Shown piece by piece: positions 25,512 to 32,723 of a stretch of DNA of 64,000 bases (position 1 is its first letter; every line of letters begins with the position of its first letter). The translations under genes were made by a program, and so were the position numbers. The stretch comes from Candidatus Zixiibacteriota bacterium. GTDB lineage: Bacteria; Zixibacteria; MSB-5A5; DSPP01. The DNA is taken from the NCBI GenBank assembly GCA_022614805.1, contig JAKEHY010000015.1, forward strand, positions 62,001 to 126,000, in the 5' to 3' direction. The notes beneath the pieces are model-generated. The model was not told where the DNA came from and ran no database searches. It worked only from the letters and a program-made list of their open reading frames with translations.

Positions 25512-27407
25512 ATGCTGGAAAAAATTAATTCGCCGATGGATTTAAGGAAGCTAAAACAGGGGGACCTCCCGCCTTTGGCGGAGGAAGTGCGCGAGTATAT
25601 CCTCAAAACGGTCTCCCAAACCGGAGGGCATTTGGCCACCAACATGGGTGCGGTCGAGCTTACCTTGGCTCTCCATTACGTTTTCAACACGCCCCAGGAC
25701 AAAATCGTTTGGGACGTCGGCAACCAGACCTATGCGCACAAGCTTATCACCGGCCGGCGGGAAAACTTCCACATGCTGCGGCAATACGGCGGGCTTTCCG
25801 GGTTCACCAAAATCGAGGAGAGCGAATACGACGTTTTTGGCGCGGGACACGCCTCCACCGCCATTTCGGCGGCCTTCGGCATCGCCTGCGCGCGGGACTT
25901 GGAAAAGGAAAAATACAAGGTGGTGGCGGTCTTCGGAGACGGGGCCTTGACCGGCGGGCTGGCCTACGAGGGACTGAACAACGCCGGAGCCTCGGGCAAG
26001 GATTTTCTGGCGATTTTGAACGACAACTCGATGTCGATTTCCAAAAACGTCGGTGCCATCGCCCAGTATCTGACCAGCTTTCTCGCCGACGAGACCTACA
26101 ACAAAGTCAAAGCGGACATCTGGCAGCTGGTGGGAAAAACCAAAAGCGGCCTCAAGCTCCGCTCGTTGGTTTCCTATATGGACGAAAACGTCAAGGGGTT
26201 CTTTTTGCCCGGAATTATTTTCGAAAAACTGGGCTTCCGCTATTTCGGCCCGATGGACGGCCATGATTTGCCCAAGCTCGTTAAAACCTTGAAACAGATT
26301 AAAAATCTTTCCGGCCCGATTTTGTTGCACGTTCTGACCACCAAGGGAAAAGGTTTTCCGCCGGCGGAACGGGACGCCTCCCGCTTTCACGGCGTGTCCG
26401 CCTTCGACAAGGTGACCGGCGCCTCCTTGGCACCGGCGGCCGGCACATCCTATATGCAGGCCTTCGGCGAGACTATGGTGAAGCTGGCGGAAGCCGGCCC
26501 GGACATCGTCGCCGTCACTGCGGCGATGTGCCAAGGGACCGGGTTGGCGGAATTTTCGAAGAAATACCCGGAGCGTTTTTTTGACGTCGGCATCGCCGAA
26601 GCCCACGGCGGAACCTTCGCCGGCGGGCTGGCCGCGGCCGGAAAAAAGCCGGTTTATGCCATCTATTCCACCTTTTTGCAGCGGGCCTATGACCAGGTGG
26701 TGCACGACATCGCCCTGCAAAGCCTGCCGGTGGTGTTTGCCATCGACCGGGCCGGCCTGGTGGGGGAGGATGGCCCCACCCATCACGGGATTTTCGACAT
26801 CCCCTACCTGCGCTGCCTGCCGAACGTCGTAGTTTCCGTGCCAAAGGACGGTCAGGAGCTGGCCGACCTGCTTTTCACCGCGGTCCACTACAAAAAAGGG
26901 CCGTTTTCCCTGCGCTACCCGCGCTCCGGCATTCCCGACAAACTTACGGGGAAATTTAAGGAGATTGAAATCGGCTCGTGGGAAATTTTGGAAAAAGGGG
27001 AGGGGGTTCTGGTTATCGCCTGCGGGACGATGGTATATCCGGCCCGAAACGTAGTCCGGCAGCTTTTCGAAGAAGGCTACAACATCACCTTGGCCAACGC
27101 CCGTTTCATAAAGCCCTTGGATGAACGGCTCTTGGATTTGCTTTTCACCGACCACCGGGTGGTTCTTACCGTCGAGGAAGGGGCTTTGGCGGGTGGGCTC
27201 GGCTCTGCCGTGATGGAATATATGGAAGCACGCAAACTTTCCGGTATTTCCTTCCGCCGGATGGGGATTCCGGACCGCTTCATCCACCAGGGGGCGCGGA
27301 AAATTTTGCTCGAGGAAGTCAGGTTAACAGAAGAGGGAATCAGAAGCGAGCTGACCCAGATGAATTTGAACCTGGCTAAAAAGAAAAGCCGGGTTGCTTC
27401 GGAATGA
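25512..27407 (+). CDS. dxs: 1-deoxy-D-xylulose-5-phosphate synthase
   Basis: 631 residues, normal length. The thiamine diphosphate motif G-D-G-A-L-T-G-G-L begins near residue 150 and ends with the N-D-N-S segment near 173. The transketolase-like pyrimidine domain follows, with the D-R-A-G-L-V-G-E-D-G-P-T-H-H loop near residue 415. It makes the first committed compound of the methylerythritol phosphate route from pyruvate and glyceraldehyde 3-phosphate. It feeds the adjacent prenyl synthase and overlaps nadK by ATGA. Confidence 0.96.
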   Translation: MLEKINSPMDLRKLKQGDLPPLAEEVREYILKTVSQTGGHLATNMGAVELTLALHYVFNTPQDKIVWDVGNQTYAHKLITGRRENFHMLRQYGGLSGFTKIEESEYDVFGAGHASTAISAAFGIACARDLEKEKYKVVAVFGDGALTGGLAYEGLNNAGASGKDFLAILNDNSMSISKNVGAIAQYLTSFLADETYNKVKADIWQLVGKTKSGLKLRSLVSYMDENVKGFFLPGIIFEKLGFRYFGPMDGHDLPKLVKTLKQIKNLSGPILLHVLTTKGKGFPPAERDASRFHGVSAFDKVTGASLAPAAGTSYMQAFGETMVKLAEAGPDIVAVTAAMCQGTGLAEFSKKYPERFFDVGIAEAHGGTFAGGLAAAGKKPVYAIYSTFLQRAYDQVVHDIALQSLPVVFAIDRAGLVGEDGPTHHGIFDIPYLRCLPNVVVSVPKDGQELADLLFTAVHYKKGPFSLRYPRSGIPDKLTGKFKEIEIGSWEILEKGEGVLVIACGTMVYPARNVVRQLFEEGYNITLANARFIKPLDERLLDLLFTDHRVVLTVEEGALAGGLGSAVMEYMEARKLSGISFRRMGIPDRFIHQGARKILLEEVRLTEEGIRSELTQMNLNLAKKKSRVASE

Positions 27408-28252
27408 AGTTAGGCCTGTTAGCCAACACCGGCCGCCCGGGGGCCGAGGCCGCTATTAGTGAGATTCTAAATTGGGCCGGAAAAGCGGGGGTGGAGGTAG
27501 TAATTCTTTCCGACGGGGGGGCTCCGACCTCCGGCGGAAATTTGGTGTCGGAAGCGGAACTGGTAAGAAAATCGGACACCGTCGTCGCCCTGGGCGGGGA
27601 CGGAACCATTTTGCGGACGGCCCGGGCGGTGGGGGGCTCCCAAAAACCGATTTTGGGCGTCAACATCGGCGGTCTCGGCTTTTTGGCCGAGCTTTCCAAC
27701 CAGAACGTTCCCGCCGCTTTGGAGGCTTTGAAAAAGGGGGAGTATCGGCTGGAAGAGCGGATGGTTTTGCAGGCGGAGTTGAAGGGTCAGAAACACTTTG
27801 CCTTAAACGACGTGGTGGTGGAAAAGGGGGAGGTGCGCCGGCTTTTACGGCTAACGCTTTCGGCCAACGGAGAGTATATCTGCTCCTACGCCTCCGACGG
27901 GCTTATTTTCGCCACGCCGACCGGCTCCACCGCCTACTCCCTTTCGGTGGGAGGGCCGATAATCAATCCGAAGATGAACTTGATTATCGCGGCGCCGATT
28001 TCCCCCCACAGCCTGGTCTCCCGCCCCCTCATTTTTGAACCGGAGGACGTTCTGGAACTTTCCCTTTCGCATCCAGGGAAGGAGGCCATTCTGACCGTGG
28101 ACGGTCAGGTGTCGGTGAAAATGAACTCGGCCGAGCGGCTGGAGGTGAGGCGGGCGCCCCATACGATTCACCTGATTCGCTTCAAGGAAAGTTCCTTTTA
28201 CCAGGTTTTGCGCACCAAGCTCCATTGGGGAATTTTGCCGGGAGAAAAGTAG
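27404..28252 (+). CDS. nadK: NAD kinase
   Basis: 282 residues with the diagnostic G-G-D-G-T-I-L-R (near residue 64), N-D-V-V-V-E and P-T-G-S-T-A-Y-S-L-S motifs. It phosphorylates NAD to NADP with ATP or polyphosphate. ATG overlaps the dxs stop. NADPH supply for the isoprenoid enzymes is a sensible link, but this gene order is also simply common. Confidence 0.95.
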   Translation: MKLGLLANTGRPGAEAAISEILNWAGKAGVEVVILSDGGAPTSGGNLVSEAELVRKSDTVVALGGDGTILRTARAVGGSQKPILGVNIGGLGFLAELSNQNVPAALEALKKGEYRLEERMVLQAELKGQKHFALNDVVVEKGEVRRLLRLTLSANGEYICSYASDGLIFATPTGSTAYSLSVGGPIINPKMNLIIAAPISPHSLVSRPLIFEPEDVLELSLSHPGKEAILTVDGQVSVKMNSAERLEVRRAPHTIHLIRFKESSFYQVLRTKLHWGILPGEK

Positions 28253-28253
28253 C

Positions 28254-28997
28254 TTGAAATACATCGTTGGGGGGCTGGCCGCCGTTCTCCTTTTTTTGGC
28301 CGGGTGGGTCTCCTATTGCGCCACCGGCCTGCCCGACGTAAGCTTTCTTGCGGACGAAAATCCCGCCACCTCGGCCTTTGCGGAAGCGTGGAAAGCCTCG
28401 CAGGAGGCGAAAGGCCAGCCGGCGCAATTTTACCAGGAATGGGTCGATTTCAAAGACATCTCCCCTTATCTGGTCGGAGCCGTATTGGTGGCGGAAGATG
28501 TCAACTTCTGGCAACATTCCGGCTACGACTGGGAGGAGATAAAGCGCGCCTTAAAGAAAGATTTCCAAAAAGGGACCCTTAGCCGGGGGGCTTCCACCAT
28601 CACCCAACAGCTGGCGCGCAATCTTTTTCTGTCGGGCGCCAAAACCCCCACCCGGAAGCTGCGGGAGTTTTTCATCGCCCGCAAGCTGGAGCGGGAACTC
28701 TCCAAAATGCGGATTCTGGAACTGTACCTGAACTGGGCAGAGTGGGGGAAGGGGATTTTTGGGATTGAGGCGGCCAGCTGGGCCTATTTTCAAAAACCGG
28801 TTGCCGACCTCTGGCCGGAAGAAGCGGTGCGGCTGGCCACCATTTTGCCCAATCCAAAAAAATTTTCCCCCTTCTCCGATTCTTCTTATTTACGGCGCAA
28901 AAGAAAGCTGGTTTTGGAGCGTATGTTAAAGTATGGAATGATTTCGGACGGCGATTATGAATTTGCCAAAAAAGAACTGGAGCAGGGGGTCAGTTAA
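28254..28997 (+). CDS. mtgA: Monofunctional peptidoglycan glycosyltransferase
   Basis: 247 residues beginning at TTG 28254 behind GGGAG. One N-terminal membrane helix, then the GT51 domain: V-A-E-D-V-N-F-W-Q-H (catalytic glutamate), G-A-S-T-I-T-Q-Q-L-A-R-N, R-K-L-R-E, and E-L-Y-L-N. It polymerises lipid II into glycan strands on the periplasmic face. No transpeptidase domain follows, so it is the monofunctional type. Confidence 0.92.
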   Translation: MKYIVGGLAAVLLFLAGWVSYCATGLPDVSFLADENPATSAFAEAWKASQEAKGQPAQFYQEWVDFKDISPYLVGAVLVAEDVNFWQHSGYDWEEIKRALKKDFQKGTLSRGASTITQQLARNLFLSGAKTPTRKLREFFIARKLERELSKMRILELYLNWAEWGKGIFGIEAASWAYFQKPVADLWPEEAVRLATILPNPKKFSPFSDSSYLRRKRKLVLERMLKYGMISDGDYEFAKKELEQGVS

Positions 28998-29021
28998 AGC
29001 CGGGATTTTGCGGCGGCGTTC

Positions 29022-30287
29022 GTGCGGCCATTGAAAAACGTCCGGCCGTTTATCCTTGCGCTCGTTATTTTTTCCGGTTGCCGGTACGAACCGCGGCTTT
29101 TGTTTGAGTACTACGGGTTCAAGAAGATCTCCGCCGGGGAGGAACGGGATGCCCGGCGCCCCGAATTTCAGCAAGGGGGAGCACGCATATACTATTTTGC
29201 AAAAACGGATTCGGATTCCCTATTTCAGCTGCGGCTTCTCGATTCCAGCGGAAACCGGAAGATTTTTTCCGGCCTCGTATACAACCCCGACAAGCTGCCG
29301 ATACTTTCCGAAGACGAAACTTTTCTGGTCTTCGAGAAGGCCAGTTTGGACATCAACGGTTACCTGCCCTACCCGTCCCAATTGCGGAAATACTATCCCG
29401 ATTCCGTGTTAAAAAACGCGGCCACCGCACCCATAAAACGGGTTGACCTCTATCGGTTTGACCTAATTGCCGGCCGGGAAGAGCGGCTCACCGTCAGCGG
29501 CAATGCCCGTCTTTTGGGCTTTTACGACCGGCACAATGTCGTCTTTTACACCTTGGTGGATTCAATTTTCTATCTGGACCCGGTGAGACTGACTCCGGTA
29601 CGGCGGGTGGGGCGGTATTTTTCTATCTCTCTTTCGGGATTGAACCGGGAGGAAATTGAACTGGAATGGTCGGTTTTCCGCTCGCCGGACCGGCAGCGTT
29701 CGCTGGTCACGCAAGTGGTCAGCGACTACCAGGATAAGGATTTTAACCGCTATCGGTATTACCTCGTGGAACCGGCCGCCGAAGGGCGTTTGCTGGTCTG
29801 GACGGGCGGGAACGCCGCCTATCATCAGGGCGAGCCCCCGCAGGTGGCCTGGCTGGATGACCGCCGCTTCTTGACGAAAGTGGTGAAGACCAAGACCTAT
29901 TTGGAGGAGGGGCACAGTTCCGATTTGCGGCTGCTTTACGGCGCCGGCCCGGTTTCGGTCGTGCACAAAGGGGAGGTCTGGGAAATTGACGTCGTTCGCG
30001 GCCGGGCCAAAAAGCTCTGTCCCGTCCAGCCCGATTTCGAGTTCGTTCTTTCGGCTGACCGGCGCTTTCTGTTCACCGTGTACCGGGAACGGCAGTGGCA
30101 GGTGGTGGCGCGGGTGAACACGGTGACTCGTAAGTTTGAGGAAATCGGACGGATTGAACACGGCCAAATTTCCGATTTGGCGCCCAATCTGGACGGAACC
30201 CGCCTCTTGTTCACCCTTCAGGACGAAACAGGCAGGGGAACGGTTTATTTGGCCGATTTGCGAAAACCGAAGTGGAAAAAGGATTGA
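29022..30287 (+). CDS. Probable lipoprotein with beta-propeller-like repeats
   Basis: 421 residues. A short hydrophobic start ends in I-F-S-G-C, a plausible but weak lipobox. The rest shows repeated beta-rich blocks (for example R-L-L-F-T-L-Q-D and R-F-L-F-T-V-Y-R) like TolB-type propellers. No enzymatic motif is seen. GTG 29022 is used; TTG 29031 is an alternative. It lies 24 bases after mtgA, so it may be an envelope protein of the same transcript. Confidence 0.55.
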   Translation: MRPLKNVRPFILALVIFSGCRYEPRLLFEYYGFKKISAGEERDARRPEFQQGGARIYYFAKTDSDSLFQLRLLDSSGNRKIFSGLVYNPDKLPILSEDETFLVFEKASLDINGYLPYPSQLRKYYPDSVLKNAATAPIKRVDLYRFDLIAGREERLTVSGNARLLGFYDRHNVVFYTLVDSIFYLDPVRLTPVRRVGRYFSISLSGLNREEIELEWSVFRSPDRQRSLVTQVVSDYQDKDFNRYRYYLVEPAAEGRLLVWTGGNAAYHQGEPPQVAWLDDRRFLTKVVKTKTYLEEGHSSDLRLLYGAGPVSVVHKGEVWEIDVVRGRAKKLCPVQPDFEFVLSADRRFLFTVYRERQWQVVARVNTVTRKFEEIGRIEHGQISDLAPNLDGTRLLFTLQDETGRGTVYLADLRKPKWKKD

Positions 30288-30343
30288 TGGGTAGACCCGT
30301 TTTTTTTGTCCTTTGCAAGGGGAAATCCCCGTTTCTTGCTTCT

Positions 30344-30375
30344 CCTCCCCTGCAGGGGAGGACTAAGGTGGGGTG
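30344..30375. repeat. Intergenic hairpin repeat of the 1.8-kb family
   Basis: CCTCCCCT/AGGGGAGG around GC, then ACTAAGGTGGGGTG. Same layout and near-identical core as the element at 1802-1861, without its second hairpin. Confidence 0.7.
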
Positions 30376-30394
30376 AACGTTTAACTAGGGAAAG

Positions 30395-31153
30395 ATGAAA
30401 GTCAAGCTTGCGCTGTATCAAAAAAAATCGGATGGAGTTTTTGATTTGGATAAAATTGAAAAGCTCATCGGCCGGGGGGTTGATTTTATCTGCCTGCCGG
30501 AGTATTGTTTTATACCGCTCCAAGCCGCCTCGCAGTTGGAGGCGGCCAAGGATTTAAAGAAAAACCTTGACCTACTTGCCGCACTCTCGGTTCGGCTGGA
30601 CAGTGTGTTGATAGGCGGAAGCCTTATCGAAGAGGAGGCGGGGAAGTTTTACAACACCTGCTACGTTTTTGACAGGGGGTGGCCGGTCGGAAAATACCGG
30701 AAGGTCAACTTGTACCGAAGGGAAGCCGGAAAAGGGGTCTCGACCGGCAGCCGTTATGAAGTGTTTGAAATCGGAGGCATTCGGGTCGGGGTTCTGATTT
30801 GCGCCGACGTTTTATTTCCCGAATCGTATCAAAAATTAGCTGAAATGAAACCGGATGTCATCTTTGTGCCGACCACTTCTCCCTATCGGGCCGACGATAC
30901 CTTGGAAGCCAAGGAAAGAAGGGATTCAGATTACTTTTTGGCCGGGGCGAAGACCACTTCGGCCTATGTGGCCAAATGCTGCGCGGCGGGGGTGCTTTTG
31001 GGCGGGCGGCTGCAGGGAAGGAGCTTAATCGCCGCACCCTGGGGAATCCTAAAGCGGGTGCCGTTTGAGGACGAAGACAAAGAGCTGGTTTTGACGGCGG
31101 AGTTGGATTTTGATGAGTTGAAACAGTACCCTCTGCGGCATTCCGGTTGTTAA
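30395..31153 (+). CDS. Nitrilase-superfamily amidohydrolase
   Basis: 252 residues with the Glu-Lys-Cys set of the carbon-nitrogen hydrolase fold. E is in C-L-P-E-Y-C-F (near 36), K in K-Y-R-K-V-N-L-Y (near 110) and C in V-G-V-L-I-C-A-D (near 136). Such enzymes cleave amides or nitriles. The sequence does not indicate which substrate. It stands alone between a repeat and a tRNA gene. Confidence 0.85.
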   Translation: MKVKLALYQKKSDGVFDLDKIEKLIGRGVDFICLPEYCFIPLQAASQLEAAKDLKKNLDLLAALSVRLDSVLIGGSLIEEEAGKFYNTCYVFDRGWPVGKYRKVNLYRREAGKGVSTGSRYEVFEIGGIRVGVLICADVLFPESYQKLAEMKPDVIFVPTTSPYRADDTLEAKERRDSDYFLAGAKTTSAYVAKCCAAGVLLGGRLQGRSLIAAPWGILKRVPFEDEDKELVLTAELDFDELKQYPLRHSGC

Positions 31154-31219
31154 AGAAAAAAGCTGAACCCTTTCCGGTTGACACTCCCCCGTGCGCCGCT
31201 ATATTTGATTTGAAAGCAT

Positions 31220-31293
31220 CGGGGCGTGGCTCAGCCTGGTAGAGCACTTGGTTCGGGACCAAGGAGTCGCTGGTTCAAATCCAGTCGCCCCGA
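31220..31293 (+). tRNA. tRNA-Pro(CGG)
   Basis: Complete cloverleaf: acceptor CGGGGCG (31220-31226) pairs with CGCCCCG (31286-31292), anticodon stem CTTGG/CCAAG around loop TTCGGGA (anticodon CGG), and T loop TTCAAAT. The 3' CCA is not encoded. Confidence 0.95.
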
Positions 31294-31348
31294 TATATTT
31301 TCAGCAATGGGAGCCATTCATCCTCGACACTTTTTCGGATAAAAGGGC

Positions 31349-31804
31349 TTGAGACCTATTATTGCCGTGGTGGGGGGGTCGACTGTTCCCGCAGAAGTTT
31401 ACCGGACGGCTCGTGAAGTAGGACAGGAAATCGCGCTTGCAGAGGCGATTGTGGTGACCGGCGGGCTGGGGGGCGTGATGGAAGCCGCCGCAAAGGGAGC
31501 GAAGGAAAAGGGGGGTACTGTGGTCGGCATCCTGCCCGGCTTTTCCAAAAGCGAGGCCAATCCCTACGTGGATATTCCCATCGTGACCGGCTTGGGGGAT
31601 GGCCGGAATGCGTTAATCGTTCAAACGGCACAGGCGTTAATTGCCCTTCCGGGGGAATACGGCACCCTCTCCGAGATTGCCCTGGCGCTCAAAATCGGAA
31701 AACCGGTGGTGAGTCTGGGAGGTTGGGAGATTTCGGCTGATATCATAAAGGCGAAATCACCGAAGGAGGCGGTGGCAACCGCGCTTAAGGCCATTGGAAA
31801 ATGA
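31349..31804 (+). CDS. LOG-like protein (TIGR00725 type)
   Basis: 151 residues, Rossmann-like, starting at TTG 31349. V-T-G-G-L-G-G-V-M-E-A and L-P-G-E-Y-G-T-L-S-E match the P-G-G-x-G-T-x-x-E signature of the lysine-decarboxylase-like/LOG group, with the second G replaced by E. LOG proteins release free bases from nucleoside monophosphates. An adenine phosphoribosyltransferase two genes downstream would fit a purine-salvage role; this is inference. Confidence 0.8.
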   Translation: MRPIIAVVGGSTVPAEVYRTAREVGQEIALAEAIVVTGGLGGVMEAAAKGAKEKGGTVVGILPGFSKSEANPYVDIPIVTGLGDGRNALIVQTAQALIALPGEYGTLSEIALALKIGKPVVSLGGWEISADIIKAKSPKEAVATALKAIGK

Positions 31805-31862
31805 GTCAAAAGAAGAGCCTGCTCTTTTCCCGGAATGACAAAAGCAGAGTCCGTACGGCGAT

Positions 31863-32141
31863 ATGGGACAGGCAGCCGTAAGAGCAATTGTATCCGGTTT
31901 GGTTCAGGGGGTCGGGTATCGATTTTACGCCATCGGCCACGCCCGCCGGCTGGGTCTTACTGGTTACGCCAAAAACCTGCCGGGCGGAAATGTTGAAGCC
32001 TATGCCGAAGGGGAAAGGGGGCTTCTGGAAGAATTTTTGAAGCTCTTGCGCGCAGGGCCGGCGGCGGCGGACGTTTCCGGCGTTTCGGTTGAATGGGCCA
32101 AACCATCCGGCCGGTACAAAAGCTTCAGCATTGAATATTAG
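31863..32141 (+). CDS. acyP: Acylphosphatase
   Basis: 92 residues, standard length. G-L-V-Q-G-V-G-Y-R-F-Y carries the catalytic arginine, and L-T-G-Y-A-K-N-L carries the catalytic asparagine. It hydrolyses acyl phosphates such as acetyl phosphate or carbamoyl phosphate in the cytoplasm. Confidence 0.93.
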   Translation: MGQAAVRAIVSGLVQGVGYRFYAIGHARRLGLTGYAKNLPGGNVEAYAEGERGLLEEFLKLLRAGPAAADVSGVSVEWAKPSGRYKSFSIEY

Positions 32142-32201
32142 TCCGCTTTGGCTTATTTTGCCTGTAGTGCCGAAAAACCGTTCCACGTCGAGGAGGAAGA
32201 C

Positions 32202-32723
32202 TTGGATTTAAAAAGCAAAATCAGAAACATTCCGGATTTTCCCAAAAAGGGAATCGTCTTTCGCGACATCTCGACTTTGCTGCAAGACAAGGAGGCCTTC
32301 AACCACGCTGTTGACCGGCTGGCGGAGCGGTATCTGGACAAAAAAATCGATATGGTTGCGGCCATCGAAAGCCGGGGGTTTATCTTCGGCGGGGCTTTGG
32401 CGGACCGGATGGATGCCGGTTTTGTGCCGGTGCGCAAGCTGGGAAAGCTGCCGTACGAAACGGTCAAGAAGGATTACACGCTCGAATACGGCTACGCCAC
32501 TTTGGAAATGCACAAAGATGCCATCGAGGCGGGACAGCGGGTGCTCATCGTGGATGATTTAATCGCCACCGGCGGAACCCTTCTGGCCACCTGCGGGCTG
32601 GTGGAAAAAGTGGGCGGCACGGTCGCCGGCATCGCCGTTCTAATCGAACTTTCCTTCCTCAAGGGGCGGGAGAAGTTCAGCAAATATGATTTTCATTCGA
32701 TAATACAGTATGAGAGCGAATAG
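32202..32723 (+). CDS. apt: Adenine phosphoribosyltransferase
   Basis: 173 residues starting at TTG 32202, chosen because AGGAGG (32191-32196) precedes it and homologs begin at this point (L-D-L-K-S-K-I-R). F-P-K-K-G-I-V-F-R-D-I and the phosphoribosyl-pyrophosphate motif V-L-I-V-D-D-L-I-A-T-G-G-T are present. It recycles adenine to AMP. One base separates it from lon. Confidence 0.94.
   Translation: MDLKSKIRNIPDFPKKGIVFRDISTLLQDKEAFNHAVDRLAERYLDKKIDMVAAIESRGFIFGGALADRMDAGFVPVRKLGKLPYETVKKDYTLEYGYATLEMHKDAIEAGQRVLIVDDLIATGGTLLATCGLVEKVGGTVAGIAVLIELSFLKGREKFSKYDFHSIIQYESE

Noticed and set aside
25551-27287. A long open frame (578 codons) on the minus strand opposite dxs
   Set aside because: It mirrors the dxs codons in a GC-rich gene, has no ribosome site and no recognisable domain; dxs itself is certain.
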